Below are positions 31,742-41,844 of a stretch of DNA of 64,000 nucleotides, in pieces; the first letter of the stretch is position 1, and the number at the start of each line of letters is the position of its first letter. Source of the stretch: Diospyros lotus (lineage: Eukaryota > Streptophyta > Magnoliopsida > Ericales > Ebenaceae); contig NC_068351.1 of NCBI RefSeq assembly GCF_014633365.1, forward strand, positions 4,636,879 through 4,700,878, read 5' to 3'. Under the pieces are notes generated by a model that saw only the letters and a list, made by a program, of their open reading frames with translations, was not told where the DNA came from and did not search any database. Made by a program: the position numbers and the translations under genes.

Positions 31742-34570
31742 ATGGCTTCGAACGGATCTAATATTGCGGCAGGAGATCCGCTACAAATTCATGCCTCAGA
31801 TCATCCAGGTATGATCTTAGTCTCTGCTCCACTAACTGGTCTCAATTATAGATCGTGGAGTAGAGGAATACAAATTGCCCTAGGTGCTAAGAACAAGCTA
31901 GGGTTTGTAAATGGGGAAATTCCGATTCCGGATGAAAATAGTGAGGAGTTTAATCTCTGGAAGAGGTGCGATTATATGGTTACCTCTTGGTTGTTAAATT
32001 CGATTTCTAAGGATCTTGTAGATGCCTTCATTTACACTAACAATGCTAGACAACTTTGGCGTGAGATAGAGGAGAGATTTGGGGAAAGTAATGGAGCACT
32101 TGTGTATCAACTCCAACGCAAGATAAGCTCCGTTAGTCAGGATAATTTTTCTGTATCTGTGTATTATACTCAACTCAAACGATTATGGGATGAATTGGCT
32201 GCAGTAAAGCCTTTACCAAACTGCTCTTGTGGTGCCTCTAAGGCTATATCTGAATTTGCTGAAGAAAACAAGTTGATGCAATTCCTTATGGGGTTGCATG
32301 ATGGTTATGATCAGGTGAGGAGTCAGATTTTATTACTTGATCCTTTGCCAAGTGTTAATAAGGCTTACTCGATGATTCTGAGAATAGAGTCACAACGTCA
32401 GGTAGTTTCTACCTTGAATGAAACTAATGAAGGAGCTGTGTTTTTCTCTAAGCAAAGTCCAAACAATAAGAGAGATCAGAAGAAATTCAAGAACAAAAGT
32501 TTTTGTGAAAACTGTAAAAGGAATGGGCATTTGAAGGACTCTTGTTTCAAATTGATTGGTTATCCTGATTGGTATAAGGAGAAGATGAATAAAGATTCAA
32601 CACAAAAGGTTATTGCAAATGTGACTAACAAGGCTGAATTAACTTCTGATACACCTCTAGATGCTGTCTGGTCGGATAATCAAGAATTGGGAAACTCAAT
32701 TGCAGCGGCTCTTCTAAAAATGCTCAAGCCCAATGCTGCAAATGTTAGACTCAATACTGCTCTGAATGATTTTGCTGGTAACCCAAGATCTATTAACTCT
32801 TGTTCTTTTGATATGCTTGGTGAGGGTACATGGATTCTTGATAGTGGTGCTACTGACCACATTACATATCATAAAAGGTTGTTTCGTTCTTTACACAAAT
32901 TGTCACACCAAATTTCAATCCATTTACCTAACCACACCACCACATTTGTTACACAAACAGGAACTATTTGTTTAAGTCCTGCTATTGAGCTTCAAGATGT
33001 TTTATTCATTCCTTCATTCCACTTCAACCTTTTATCTGTTAGTAAATTGCTTTTTGATCATCACTTGCAAGTAATTTTTTTTCCTATTGGTTGCCTCATA
33101 CAGGACCTGAGGACGCATAAAGTGTTGGCGGTAGGAAAGGTTGAAGGGAGATTGTACAAGCTGGACAAGTCAAGCTTCCTTGTGGACACTATAACCAGCT
33201 TTCTTTTCCAGCTAAAATCTCTCAATTTACCTCTTGTATCAGATACTTTACCAACAATTTCTTACAAGAATAAAGCATTTACCAATACTTCTAGTTGTGT
33301 TCTACCTGTTACTTTACCATACTTTGGTAATTCCTTTGTTACTACTTCTAGTTGTGATTTGTGGCATAACAGATTAGGGCATATGCCTGTTAAAAACCTG
33401 AAATACATACCTACATTGAAGCATTTGTTTGATGGTACTTTTTCATGTGATGTCTGTCCCTTAGCAAAGCAAACCAGGTTGCCTTTTCCTCTTCATGATC
33501 CTAAAACCACCAATCCTTTGGAACTTTTACATGTTGATTTTTGGGGTCCATATTCAACTCCTTCCTTAACTAGTGCCAAATACTTTCTTACTATTGTTGA
33601 TGACTATTCAAAAGCCACTTGGACCTACATGGCTCAACACAAGAGTCAAAGCCTTTCTCTTCTTCAAGCTTTCATTCGGCTAGTTGAAAACCAATTTCAA
33701 ACCTCAATCAAATCCATTCGAACAGACAATGGTACAGAGTTTCTTAACCACTCTGTGTCTACTTTCTTGCAATCTAAAGGTATTTTGCATCAAAAAACCT
33801 GTACTTACACTCCACAGCAAAATGGAGTGGTTGAACGCAAGCATAGACATTTACTTGAAGTGGCAAGAGCCTTACAACTACGTTCTAATTTACCTAAACA
33901 ATTTTGGTCTGAATGTGTGCTTACTGCTACTTACCTTATAAACCGAATGCCTCTTTCAGTTCTTAAATGGGAAACCCCTTATTTTCGATTGTTTCATAAA
34001 GAACCTGATTATGCTTCTTTGAAAACCTTTGGTTGCCTATGTTATGCCACAAATACCTTCCCTCATAAAGATAAATTTTCTCCAAGAGCCATTAAATTTG
34101 TTTTTATTGGCTATTCTCATTGTCACAAAGGATACAAATTGTTTGATCTTGCCACCCACACTATCTTTGTTAGTAGAGATGTTACATTCTTTGAATCTAC
34201 CTTTCCTTTTCAAGACAAAGTATCTTCGTCCAGTCAACTAGATACACCATTACCTCAATTTCCAATCAGCTTACCTACACCTGAATTTGTTCCAGCTTCA
34301 GGTTTGCCTTCTATTCCTTTGACTGACAGGACATCAAATGTTTCTTCTCCAACTTCAAATTTACAATCCTTTTTACCTGAACCTCGCCGCAGTACTCGTG
34401 TCCCACAACGACCAGTTTGGCTTAGTGACTTTGTCAGCTTGGTTCAAACTTCACCTGCCTATGCTTCCACTTCTGCGTCTACAGGTAATTGTCATCTTTC
34501 TCAATCTGAATCTTTTCTTTTTTTCTCCGGCCTATATTTCTTTCCTAAACAATATATCTTCAGCCCCTGA
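31742..34570 (+). CDS. Copia F gag-protease-integrase ORF (942 aa)
   Basis: First and longer part of the Copia polyprotein. Start MASNGSNIAAGDPLQIHASD; gag core MILVSAPLTGLNYRSWSRGI (UBN2/DUF4219-type); zinc knuckle CENCKRNGHLKDSC at about residue 258; protease [18 protein letters not shown] at about residue 366; GAG-pre-integrase LWHNRLGHMPVKNLKYIP and CDVCPLAKQTRLPFP. The integrase core has LLHVDFWGPYS, SIRTDNGTEFLN and PQQNGVVERKHRHLLE (D, D, E all kept). It runs out of frame near residue 930, where a one-base shift in or beside a T7 run (34518-34524) separates it from RT. The RT frame is open in parallel from 34338. Confidence 0.9.
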   Translation: MASNGSNIAAGDPLQIHASDHPGMILVSAPLTGLNYRSWSRGIQIALGAKNKLGFVNGEIPIPDENSEEFNLWKRCDYMVTSWLLNSISKDLVDAFIYTNNARQLWREIEERFGESNGALVYQLQRKISSVSQDNFSVSVYYTQLKRLWDELAAVKPLPNCSCGASKAISEFAEENKLMQFLMGLHDGYDQVRSQILLLDPLPSVNKAYSMILRIESQRQVVSTLNETNEGAVFFSKQSPNNKRDQKKFKNKSFCENCKRNGHLKDSCFKLIGYPDWYKEKMNKDSTQKVIANVTNKAELTSDTPLDAVWSDNQELGNSIAAALLKMLKPNAANVRLNTALNDFAGNPRSINSCSFDMLGEGTWILDSGATDHITYHKRLFRSLHKLSHQISIHLPNHTTTFVTQTGTICLSPAIELQDVLFIPSFHFNLLSVSKLLFDHHLQVIFFPIGCLIQDLRTHKVLAVGKVEGRLYKLDKSSFLVDTITSFLFQLKSLNLPLVSDTLPTISYKNKAFTNTSSCVLPVTLPYFGNSFVTTSSCDLWHNRLGHMPVKNLKYIPTLKHLFDGTFSCDVCPLAKQTRLPFPLHDPKTTNPLELLHVDFWGPYSTPSLTSAKYFLTIVDDYSKATWTYMAQHKSQSLSLLQAFIRLVENQFQTSIKSIRTDNGTEFLNHSVSTFLQSKGILHQKTCTYTPQQNGVVERKHRHLLEVARALQLRSNLPKQFWSECVLTATYLINRMPLSVLKWETPYFRLFHKEPDYASLKTFGCLCYATNTFPHKDKFSPRAIKFVFIGYSHCHKGYKLFDLATHTIFVSRDVTFFESTFPFQDKVSSSSQLDTPLPQFPISLPTPEFVPASGLPSIPLTDRTSNVSSPTSNLQSFLPEPRRSTRVPQRPVWLSDFVSLVQTSPAYASTSASTGNCHLSQSESFLFFSGLYFFPKQYIFSP

Positions 34571-36101
34571 GCCATGTACTTTTCATCAAGCATCTCAAGA
34601 TCCTAACTGGGTTACAGCAATGGAGAATGAGTTGCAGGCCTTAGAGTTAAATGGTACTTGGGAAATGGTTGATTTACCTAAGGGTAAGAAACCCATTGGT
34701 TCCAAATGGGTATATCGTGTCAAATATAAACCAAATGGAGAAATTGATCGATACAAAGCCCGATTAGTAGCCAAAGGATATAATCAAATAGAAGGTCTGG
34801 ATTATAAGGATAGATTTTCTCCTGTTGCCAAGTTAGTGACTGTTCGGTTGTTTATAGCAGTGGCTACTGTCAAAACTTGGCCTATCTATCAGATTGACAT
34901 TAATAATGCTTTTTTACATGGTCATCTTGATGAGGAGGTTTATATGACTCCACCTGCTGGTTATTCTGTTGATCCCAGCAAGGTCTGTTTGCTGAAACGT
35001 TCCCTTTATGGGCTAAAACAGGCCTCACGCCAATGGAATTTGGAGTTTAGTGGTTTTCTTTTTCAGCTTGGATTTGTTCAATCTCCTTATGATCATTGTC
35101 TTTTTACACACAAAACTGATTCTCATTTTGTTGCCTTACTTGTTTACGTTGATGATGTCCTTATTGCTGGAGATGATATTGATTTCATTCAATCCACTAA
35201 GGCAGCTCTTGATAAGAAATTTACTATTAAGGATCTAGGATATCTCAAATATTTTCTTGGCTTGGAAGTTGCTAGATCCTCTTCTGGAACATTTCTATCT
35301 CAACATAAGTTCATAATGGATCTTGTTCTTGAAACTGGTTTACAAGATACTAAAGGCTCTTCTTTCCCTATGTCTAAGGGTTTATCTTTAGAACCTGATC
35401 AAGGTACTCCTCTTTCCAATCCTGATCAATACCGACGGCTAATTGGTAAGCTGTTATATGTTAATCTTACAAGGCCAGACATTAGTTATGCTGTGCAGCA
35501 CTTGAGTCAATTCATGTCATCTCCTTGTCAGCCTCATTTTGATGCAGCTCTCCATGTTGTTAAATACCTTAAGGACACTGCTTCTCATGGTCTTTTTTAT
35601 CCAGCTTCTACCAGCCTATCACTTTCAGCCTATTGTGATGCAGATTGGGCTTCTTGCAAATTTTCACGACGATCCTTAACAGGTTTTTGTGTTTTTCTGG
35701 GTGGTGCTCTGATTTCTTGGAAGACTAAGAAACAGCCTACGGTATCGCGGTCCTCTGCTGAAGCTGAATATCGCAGCATGGCGTCCACTACTTGTGAGCT
35801 TGTTTGGATTTCTAATCTTCTCAAGGATCTAAATATTTCGGTTCCCTTGCCGATTACCCTTCATTGTGACAACCAAGCTGCTCTACACATCGCTGCCAAT
35901 CCGGTTTTTCATGAGCGCACCAAACACCTTGATATTGATTGTCATCTTGTCCGCGATTATCTCAAACAAGGTTTTATAGCTCCACTCTTTGTTCCTTCTC
36001 AATTGCAGCTTGCGGATTTGTTCACCAAACCTTTGACAGCTGCTCATCATCAATCTATGGTTGTCAAGTTGGGCTTGTGCTCTCCCCAATCTCCAACTTG
36101 A
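34564..36101 (+). CDS. Copia F reverse transcriptase-RNase H (continues gag-pol after a frameshift)
   Basis: Second part of the polyprotein; the open frame begins at 34338 but homology starts near 34564 with SAPEPCTFHQASQDPNWVTA. RT motifs: [58 protein letters not shown] (catalytic Asp), [31 protein letters not shown] (YVDD). RNase H: YCDADWASCKFSRRSLTGF, SRSSAEAEYRSMAST, CDNQAALHIAANPVF and TKHLDIDCHLVRDYL. It ends just before the polypurine tract. All catalytic residues are present; only the frameshift prevents one continuous product. Confidence 0.9.
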
Positions 36102-36109
36102 GGGGGGGC

Positions 36110-36325
36110 TCTTGGTTATATTGTTAGATTTATTTACATATATGTACAGTAGCAGCAGCAGTGTATGTAAATAGAAACGGATGTAGAGGATTAGTCATGT
36201 TATATATATATATTTTAGTAGGCATAAGTCTTGAACTGACAGATTATGATTTAGAGAAGTTTTATTCCATTTCTCTCTTCTCTGTTTTGAGCAGATTTAT
36301 TTTCCCAGTTATTGATTTCTTCACA
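36110..36325 (+). repeat. 3' LTR of Copia F
   Basis: 216 bp, identical to the 5' LTR, directly after the G-run of the polypurine tract. Confidence 0.9.
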
Positions 36326-36614
36326 GAGACGCACAAAACTTTCTCCAACATATTTGGAGTAAGGATATTCCGTTCTCCAACAAAACAAGCCTAAGTACAT
36401 GTACAGCCGGAGCCTATCAACTCCTACACACACACATGTACGTATATACTGTAAGCATCAAGTACACACTATATAAAATCGAATCAAGTACATATAACGG
36501 TATGCGAATCATAATCTGTACAATACATGCACGTAAATGTTGTGTCTCTGTGTGTGTACATGTATATATATATATATAGAGAGAGAGAGGGAGGGAGGGA
36601 GGGAGAGGGAGTAC
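36326..36614. other. SBE2 intron 1, exon-1 side, with microsatellite at the donor
   Basis: Contains a compound microsatellite at about 36563-36610: (ta)n, then (ga)n, then (ggga)n on the plus strand. It ends directly at the exon 1 donor (36611-36614). On the transcript this is a pyrimidine-rich C/U stretch straight after the GU. Confidence 0.75.
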
Positions 36615-36738
36615 GCGATGGATGCTTCAAGTAGAGGGAGAGATTGGGAGTCTTGCGGTCGCCTTGAGAGGTCGATCCGGCGGGCCTGTACACGAACGGC
36701 GTAGAAATAAGCCGAATCCCAGACAGAGAGTATACCAT
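36615..36738 (-). CDS. SBE2: Starch branching enzyme II, exon 1 (start codon, plastid transit peptide)
   Basis: First coding exon of a class II starch branching enzyme, which makes alpha-1,6 branches in amylopectin inside plastids. The translation begins MVYSLSGIRL and continues with basic and Ser/Thr-rich residues, the usual look of a chloroplast/amyloplast transit peptide; plant SBE2 proteins characteristically start MVYxxxGIR. The start context on the minus strand is AAAATGG, favourable for plant initiation. The exon is 124 nt and ends in phase 1 (...HPS, then C of an Arg codon) at a GT donor (plus-strand ac at 36613-36614). It joins in frame to exon 2 to give ...KHPSRKIFVQKSS. The donor lies next to a TC-rich/TA microsatellite in intron 1. 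Seen: start, reading frame, donor. Known: family N-terminus. Inferred: plastid targeting. Confidence 0.85.
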
Positions 36739-37230
36739 TTTCTAGGGCTTCCTCCAGAAAACACAGCGAAAGGAGGAGACTCAGCGGAGACTCGCGAGTA
36801 TTGCGAGAGAGAGAGTGAGAGAAATCAAAAACAGAATTCAGATCTAAGCAGAGAGGGAGAGAGAGTATTTGCTGAGTTCAAGGTGGTGTGGTGACCGTGA
36901 ACTGGCGGAGTGGCGCGCTGTGAAATGGGGGGACACGTGGACGGTGTGGAGGGCACCAATGATAGGAGATGATGTCAGTGGGGCCCAGCTGAGGCAGCGA
37001 GGCCCCTGCCTACCGTCGAGGCGTCAACTTGGAGTTCATGGCTTTTTTATTTTATTATTTATTTATTTGTTTGTCTTTTATTTGTATTCTTTTTAGAGAA
37101 AGGCAGAGACCCTACACGTGGGCGCGGTGTTTCCCTGAAAGATCAGAAACGAAAGGCCACCAGCATGAGCGCCCTGGTGAGATTGGAAAAGGTATCTGGG
37201 GAGCATCGGGTATCCTTTGATAGAAAGGCA
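36739..37230 (-). promoter_or_regulatory. SBE2 5' UTR and proximal promoter region with two G-boxes
   Basis: Sequence directly upstream of the SBE2 start codon. It is richer in G+C than the surrounding DNA and has a GA-rich stretch near 36787-36870, as is common in plant 5' UTRs. Two CACGTG palindromes are visible at 36934-36939 (in acACGTGg context) and 37115-37120 (acACGTGgg). These are G-box/ABRE-type sites bound by bZIP and bHLH factors, seen in many sugar- and ABA-responsive starch genes. No convincing TATA box was placed; an A/T-rich run lies at about 37040-37080. The transcription start is not known, so the UTR/promoter border is a guess. Confidence 0.5.
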
Positions 37231-38083
37231 AAAAGGACGTTTTCACGTAACTTGCTGGGACTGGGAGTATCTACCCTTTAAAAAGTTCTAACTTTTTTTA
37301 TAATTTATTTTTTAAGAATAAAATTACAAAATAATATTAATTTTTAAATTTATTATAATTTTAATAATTTACTAGATAAATTTAGGGCAAATAGCAATAA
37401 AATTTAAAATATTTTTGCATTTTTTAATTTTATCTAAATATTTAAATTTTGATAATTATATCTCAAATTACTCTACAATTTTATCAAATTTTATTAAATG
37501 TCTGAAATCAATTTAAAAAACATCTATCATTAATAATGTGACACATCACCTCCCATTAAAAACTATATAAGTGAACTCACATGTACACCAATAAAAAAAA
37601 TAAAAAATAAAATACAAAATGAAATAGTTAATTGGTCGCCTATCCTCCATTGTCCACTTTCATCATCACTACTCTATAGTGGCGGATTTAGGGAAGGGCT
37701 GGCAAGGGTTTCAGTCCATGTCAACCTCAACCAAAACATTTATATAAATAGATAAATAGATATATATATATATATATATATACCCACAAACCCTTACATT
37801 GAAGCTATAGCCCTCCCTTTGGATCCATCCCTGTTGCTCCAGCCCTACGCCTTTGCTATCATCGTCGCTTGGATCTCCTCATTCGTTGCATTTATTGTTG
37901 TCACCTTCAACCCAACATCGTCACTATCATCATATTCTCTATCACCACCTTTAGCTTCTAGATCTCTATTGTATCTAATTGAGCGTCGTTGCCTCGATCT
38001 TCTCCTTTGTCACCGCCACTATCGCTCCATCACCGACTCTTTATTCTCTCTCTCTCTCTCTCTCTTTATATATTATATATGTA
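37231..38083. other. Intergenic AT-rich DNA with transposon-like scraps
   Basis: AT-rich sequence with a (ta)n run near 37761-37782 and a (tc)n run at 38046-38066. A gtggcggatttagggaaggg segment (37679-37698) is of the kind common in plant repeats. No gene was recognised; the 100-residue ORF at 37819-38121 is low complexity and unconvincing. Confidence 0.4.
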
Positions 38084-38750
38084 TTAGGAATAACCCGTGC
38101 CTGAAGACACTGCATAACTAAAAAAAATTAAACATTAAATTTGAATGCGAAATAATCAAGTATTAAACATGGTTATCAAATAATGCACAACACCTCACTT
38201 ACTCTACAATCTAAAAAAAATTAAAATACACACTAGTTAGTGCTACTGACATCAAATTATAACTACATAAGAAAAATAATATTAAGATTAAAATACAGTT
38301 ATAATTTATATATATCATGTAAAAATTTGTGAATAATTTGTAATAATTTTGTTTGTATTAAACGCTTTATAAAACTCAAAAAAGAAACAAATATATAAGA
38401 TTTATAATGTTCACCAATATTGCAAATTAAAATATAAGAGCAAGTAAAAAATTGTAAACACCGAACAAAAAACATAAATTAAAGTTATTGTATATTTGTT
38501 AACGTTTTATAATAAAAATAAAAAAATACTATATCTATATAATAAAGTACATTAATAAGTGTTCTACAATCTGAATAAATTAAATTAAAAATTAAATATT
38601 AAACAATACATATCAACTTGTATTATATAATTTCAAACAAATCAAATATAAAAAAAATTAAATATCAAATAATGCACAACCGTCATTATTCTGTAATCTA
38701 AAAGAAATTAAAATTAAATTACACACCAATTAGTATTATTGACATCAATG
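38084..38750 (-). mobile_element. Helitron-type 3' end and subterminal region (copy 1)
   Basis: On the minus strand the sequence ends ...TTATTC-CTAA followed by T, preceded by an imperfect hairpin (38097-38110: gtgcctgaagacac, one mismatch in the stem). CTRR/T with a hairpin about 10 nt upstream is the Helitron 3' signature. The adjoining 38270-38530 matches, in reverse orientation, sequence beside the hairpin at 62595-62612. It is probably a non-autonomous Helitron. Its other end (expected A/TC) was not located, so the right border is a guess. Confidence 0.5.
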
Positions 38751-38795
38751 GGGGAACCCCGGCTCGATATCAGAGAGAACCTTGAGTTCCCTGAC

Positions 38796-39620
38796 AGTAC
38801 ATGGTTGGGGAAGTCTTGGGTTCCCGATCGTGAGTGGGTAGGAACTCTTTGATTTTTATATTATTTTAATTAAAAATTATTATAATAAAATAAAATTAAA
38901 TTAAAAAAATAATACTAATAATTGAATTTTTTTTGAATATTTGCATTTTTATTGGTTTTTTATTTAAAAATTTTCAAATAAAATGAAGTATTGATATTTA
39001 GAAATTAAAAAAAATTGTAAATTAAATTTTTAAAAAATTAAATTTAAAAAAAAATTGGAGAGCCAACGACCGTCTCTGATTGAGGGTTTCAAGGGCCCCC
39101 GATAGCGATCAGTTGGGGCCAAGGGTTTGTCAAACCCTCGTCGGGGTTCCTCAAACCCCCCGTCGCTACCGATCGGGGGCAATGGGTGTGTATATATCTA
39201 TCTATATATACAGTGCATGGTTGGAGAAGTCTTGAGTTCTCGATCGTAAGTGGTCAGGAACCTTTTGATTTTTATATTATTTTAATTAAAAAAATTATTG
39301 TAATAAAATAAAAAAATTATTGTAATAAAATAAAAAAATTAATAAAAATAAATTAAAAATAAAAAAATAATACTAATAAGTGAAATCTTTTTGAATATTT
39401 GCATCTTTAATGGTTTTTTTATTTAAAAATTTTCAAATAAAATGAAGTATTGATATTTAGAAATTAAAAAAATTGTATATTAATTTTTTAAAAAAAATTG
39501 GAGAGCCGCCAACCGTCGCTGGTTAAGGGCTTCAAGGGCCCTCGACAGTAGCCAATCAAGGGCCCACGGGTTAGGGGTTCCTCAAACCCTCGTCGGGTGT
39601 GTATATATCTATATATATAT
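38796..39620. repeat. Two-copy direct repeat, about 410-416 bp
   Basis: Copy 1 is about 38796-39205 and copy 2 about 39212-39620. Both begin catggttgg(g/a)gaagtctt and run through gatttttatattattttaat, then an AT-rich core. A G+C-rich segment follows (ttcaagggccc..., cctcaaacc), and both end gggtgtgtatatatctat. Clear divergence is seen. The G+C-rich segment also resembles 63520-63730 in reverse orientation. Confidence 0.7.
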
Positions 39621-41099
39621 GTGTGTGTGTGTGTTTGGGAGCGATGGTAATCATTGGCCGTTGGCCCTAACAAGAGCAAGAGGGGCTATGTATATATATA
39701 TATATATATGAGTGTATATATATGTGCTTGTATCAAAAAAACAGAGAGGAAAAGCAAAAGTTGAGATAGAAGGTAGATAGAGACGGAAAAGAAAGATAAA
39801 GAAAAATTGTTGGAATACAAAGTAATATCAGTTATTAAAAATATATAAAATTCATTTCAACCATTAAAATATCCATCTCTTACATTTTATACATTTTCAA
39901 ATTCATGCCTTAAAAAAGAATCATATGCACCGAATAATTAAATGAGACTATTAATATTAATTATCTCATTTTTTTAAATAAAAAACTGAGTTTATTATTT
40001 AATTTATAATTTTAGGCTCAAAATCAAATATTAACTTAATAGCTAAAAATATAATCAAAACAAATTAAATAAAATCCATGATAAAAATATAGCTCAATAT
40101 ATAGATGGGTTGAGATAGTGAAATGAGGCCTAAAAATAAAATTGGTCCACTTTATTTAATAAAATAAATGCTCCAGATTCAAGCCTAGCCCATTTGAAAT
40201 AAAACCCATCTTCTTTAGCTGAAATGCCCCAAGCCCAACTCTGATCCATTTTATACATTTTCTTTAACTACCCCAGATCCTGTAATGGATCTTTTACAGA
40301 TCGGGCGGCCCAGATACGACCTGATAGCCTAGTCCGACCTAATAAAACCCATCTTCTTCTTTCTTTAGCTATGTTTCTTCTTGCCTCATTTCCTTCTTGC
40401 ACTGCCGCCGATTGCATCTTCCTCCTTGCACCGTCGCTAACACAGCTTCTGTTCTCCAACGCCGGCTGCTTTCTTTCTTCATTGTCGGCGGCTTTAGCCC
40501 CGGGCTCACCACCTCAGAACTTCGTGGCCACATATCAGCCATCTCAAACACAAAACCAAGGCGGACGGAAGATCGATCAAAGAAGCTTTAGCTGTCGGCC
40601 ATGGCGGATCTACAATCGATGGTCGACCACAAACCAGCAACACCCATGAGGAGACTGCCACCAACGGCCAAGAGAAAGACGCATATATATGTATGCGTAT
40701 ATGCGTATGTGTGTGTATATGCGTATGTGACGTTGGGGCTGGGCCGAAACGGCGGAAGGGGGCAACGACGACAGCGGGGCTGGACCAAGAAGGGGTGCAG
40801 CGAACGACGGAGAGAGGAGCGGCGATGGCATGGGTGGGTGAGAGAGAGAAAGAGAAAGGGAGAGAGAGACAATGAGTGAGGGAGTGGGTGCGTCTGTGAG
40901 AGAGAGGGAGAGACAGTGACTGAGGGAGTGGGTGGGTGGTGAGAGAGAGAAAGATGTCTCTGATATTGGGCGAGAAGTGAAATTAATCCCAACCATTCAC
41001 TAACACTCAAAACTCATCTAAACCATTCAAAAAATGTCTTGCTCACATTTGTGTACATTTGTGTTAGACAATTCAAAAACAGTGCTGCCTTATTTTATA
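39621..41099. other. Intergenic, AT-rich then a G+C-rich low-complexity block
   Basis: 39620-40350 is AT-rich with (tg)n and (ta)n tracts. 40360-40970 is richer in G+C, with (ta)-(tgcg) repeats at 40682-40730 and a GA-rich stretch at 40810-40960. Overlapping ORFs on both strands here are low complexity and match nothing I know. It could be a captured fragment of a host gene 5' region, but that cannot be supported. Confidence 0.4.
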
Positions 41100-41105
41100 C
41101 TAGGG

Positions 41106-41132
41106 AATGCCTGTGCCTAAAGGCACGGCGTA
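41106..41132 (-). terminator. Helitron 3' hairpin and CTAG end
   Basis: Stem-loop ctgtgcct-aa-aggcacgg (plus-strand 41111-41128) next to the CTAG terminus at 41100-41103 on the minus strand. In Helitrons this structure marks the end of rolling-circle transfer. Confidence 0.7.
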
Positions 41133-41844
41133 AATAATATTAAGATTAAAAAAATAATAAAAAATAAAAATTAAATTAAAAAAATACTTTACAATTTGAA
41201 TAAATTAAATTAAAAGTTAAATATCAAACAATACATACTAGTTAGTGTTATTGTTGCCAATCAAATATAAAAAAAAATAAAATATCAAATACTAATTAGT
41301 GTTATTGCTGCAAATAGAAATTAAAATTAAAATACACACCAATTAGTGCTACTGCTGCCAATCAAATTATAATTATAAAAAAAAATAAACATTATATTGT
41401 CATTCACCAAAAGAGTGGGTTAAACTTTTACAAAAAATAGGTTAAACCTTTACAAAATATGTATGCTTTACAAAAAAATGTCAATAACATGTCTTCAAAC
41501 ATGTGTTTGCCCAAACTTCCTCCTCATTACTTTCCAAAAAGTTTTCGTATCAACTTGTATGTATCCCCAATGATGAACATGCACAATAATCTGGTAATTT
41601 GTGAAATAAAAAAAATATAGATTAGTACATTTGTTGGAAATATACACATAAAAATATACTTTGAGATTGAAATTACCTTATTACATCCCCATCGAAGTAA
41701 GATAGTTGTATTTTTCTTTTTAAGCTCCATATATTTTTCCATCCAATCCTACAAAAGTCCATATTTCAAATTATTATCAAATTTAAATTTTTAAAAAAGT
41801 TATATAATCAATAGAAATAAATCTACACGGTTACCTTCTGAACA

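Larger units (their letters stand above)
31394..36325 (+). mobile_element. Copia F: full-length LTR retrotransposon with identical LTRs
   Basis: Plus-strand Ty1/Copia element of 4932 bp in SBE2 intron 1, antisense to the gene. The LTRs are 31394-31609 and 36110-36325, both 216 bp, with no difference seen on direct comparison. Target duplication GAGAC is exact at 31389-31393 and 36326-36330. These borders give LTR ends TC...CA instead of TG...CA. The primer-binding site tggtatcagag starts at 31610, directly after the LTR. A polypurine tract (gaggggggg) is at about 36100-36108. Gag-pol is complete except for one frameshift. Identical LTRs mean a very recent insertion. Confidence 0.93.

Noticed and set aside
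31742..36101. Endogenous pararetrovirus (caulimovirid)
   Set aside because: Domain order is protease-integrase-RT-RNase H with LTRs, a primer site and a 5-bp duplication, which is Ty1/Copia; no movement protein or coat motif was seen here or in the other elements.
40371..41010. Several overlapping ORFs in both strands
   Set aside because: Low-complexity GA/CT and ta/tg repeats generate them; the Ser/Leu- or Arg-rich translations match nothing recognisable.
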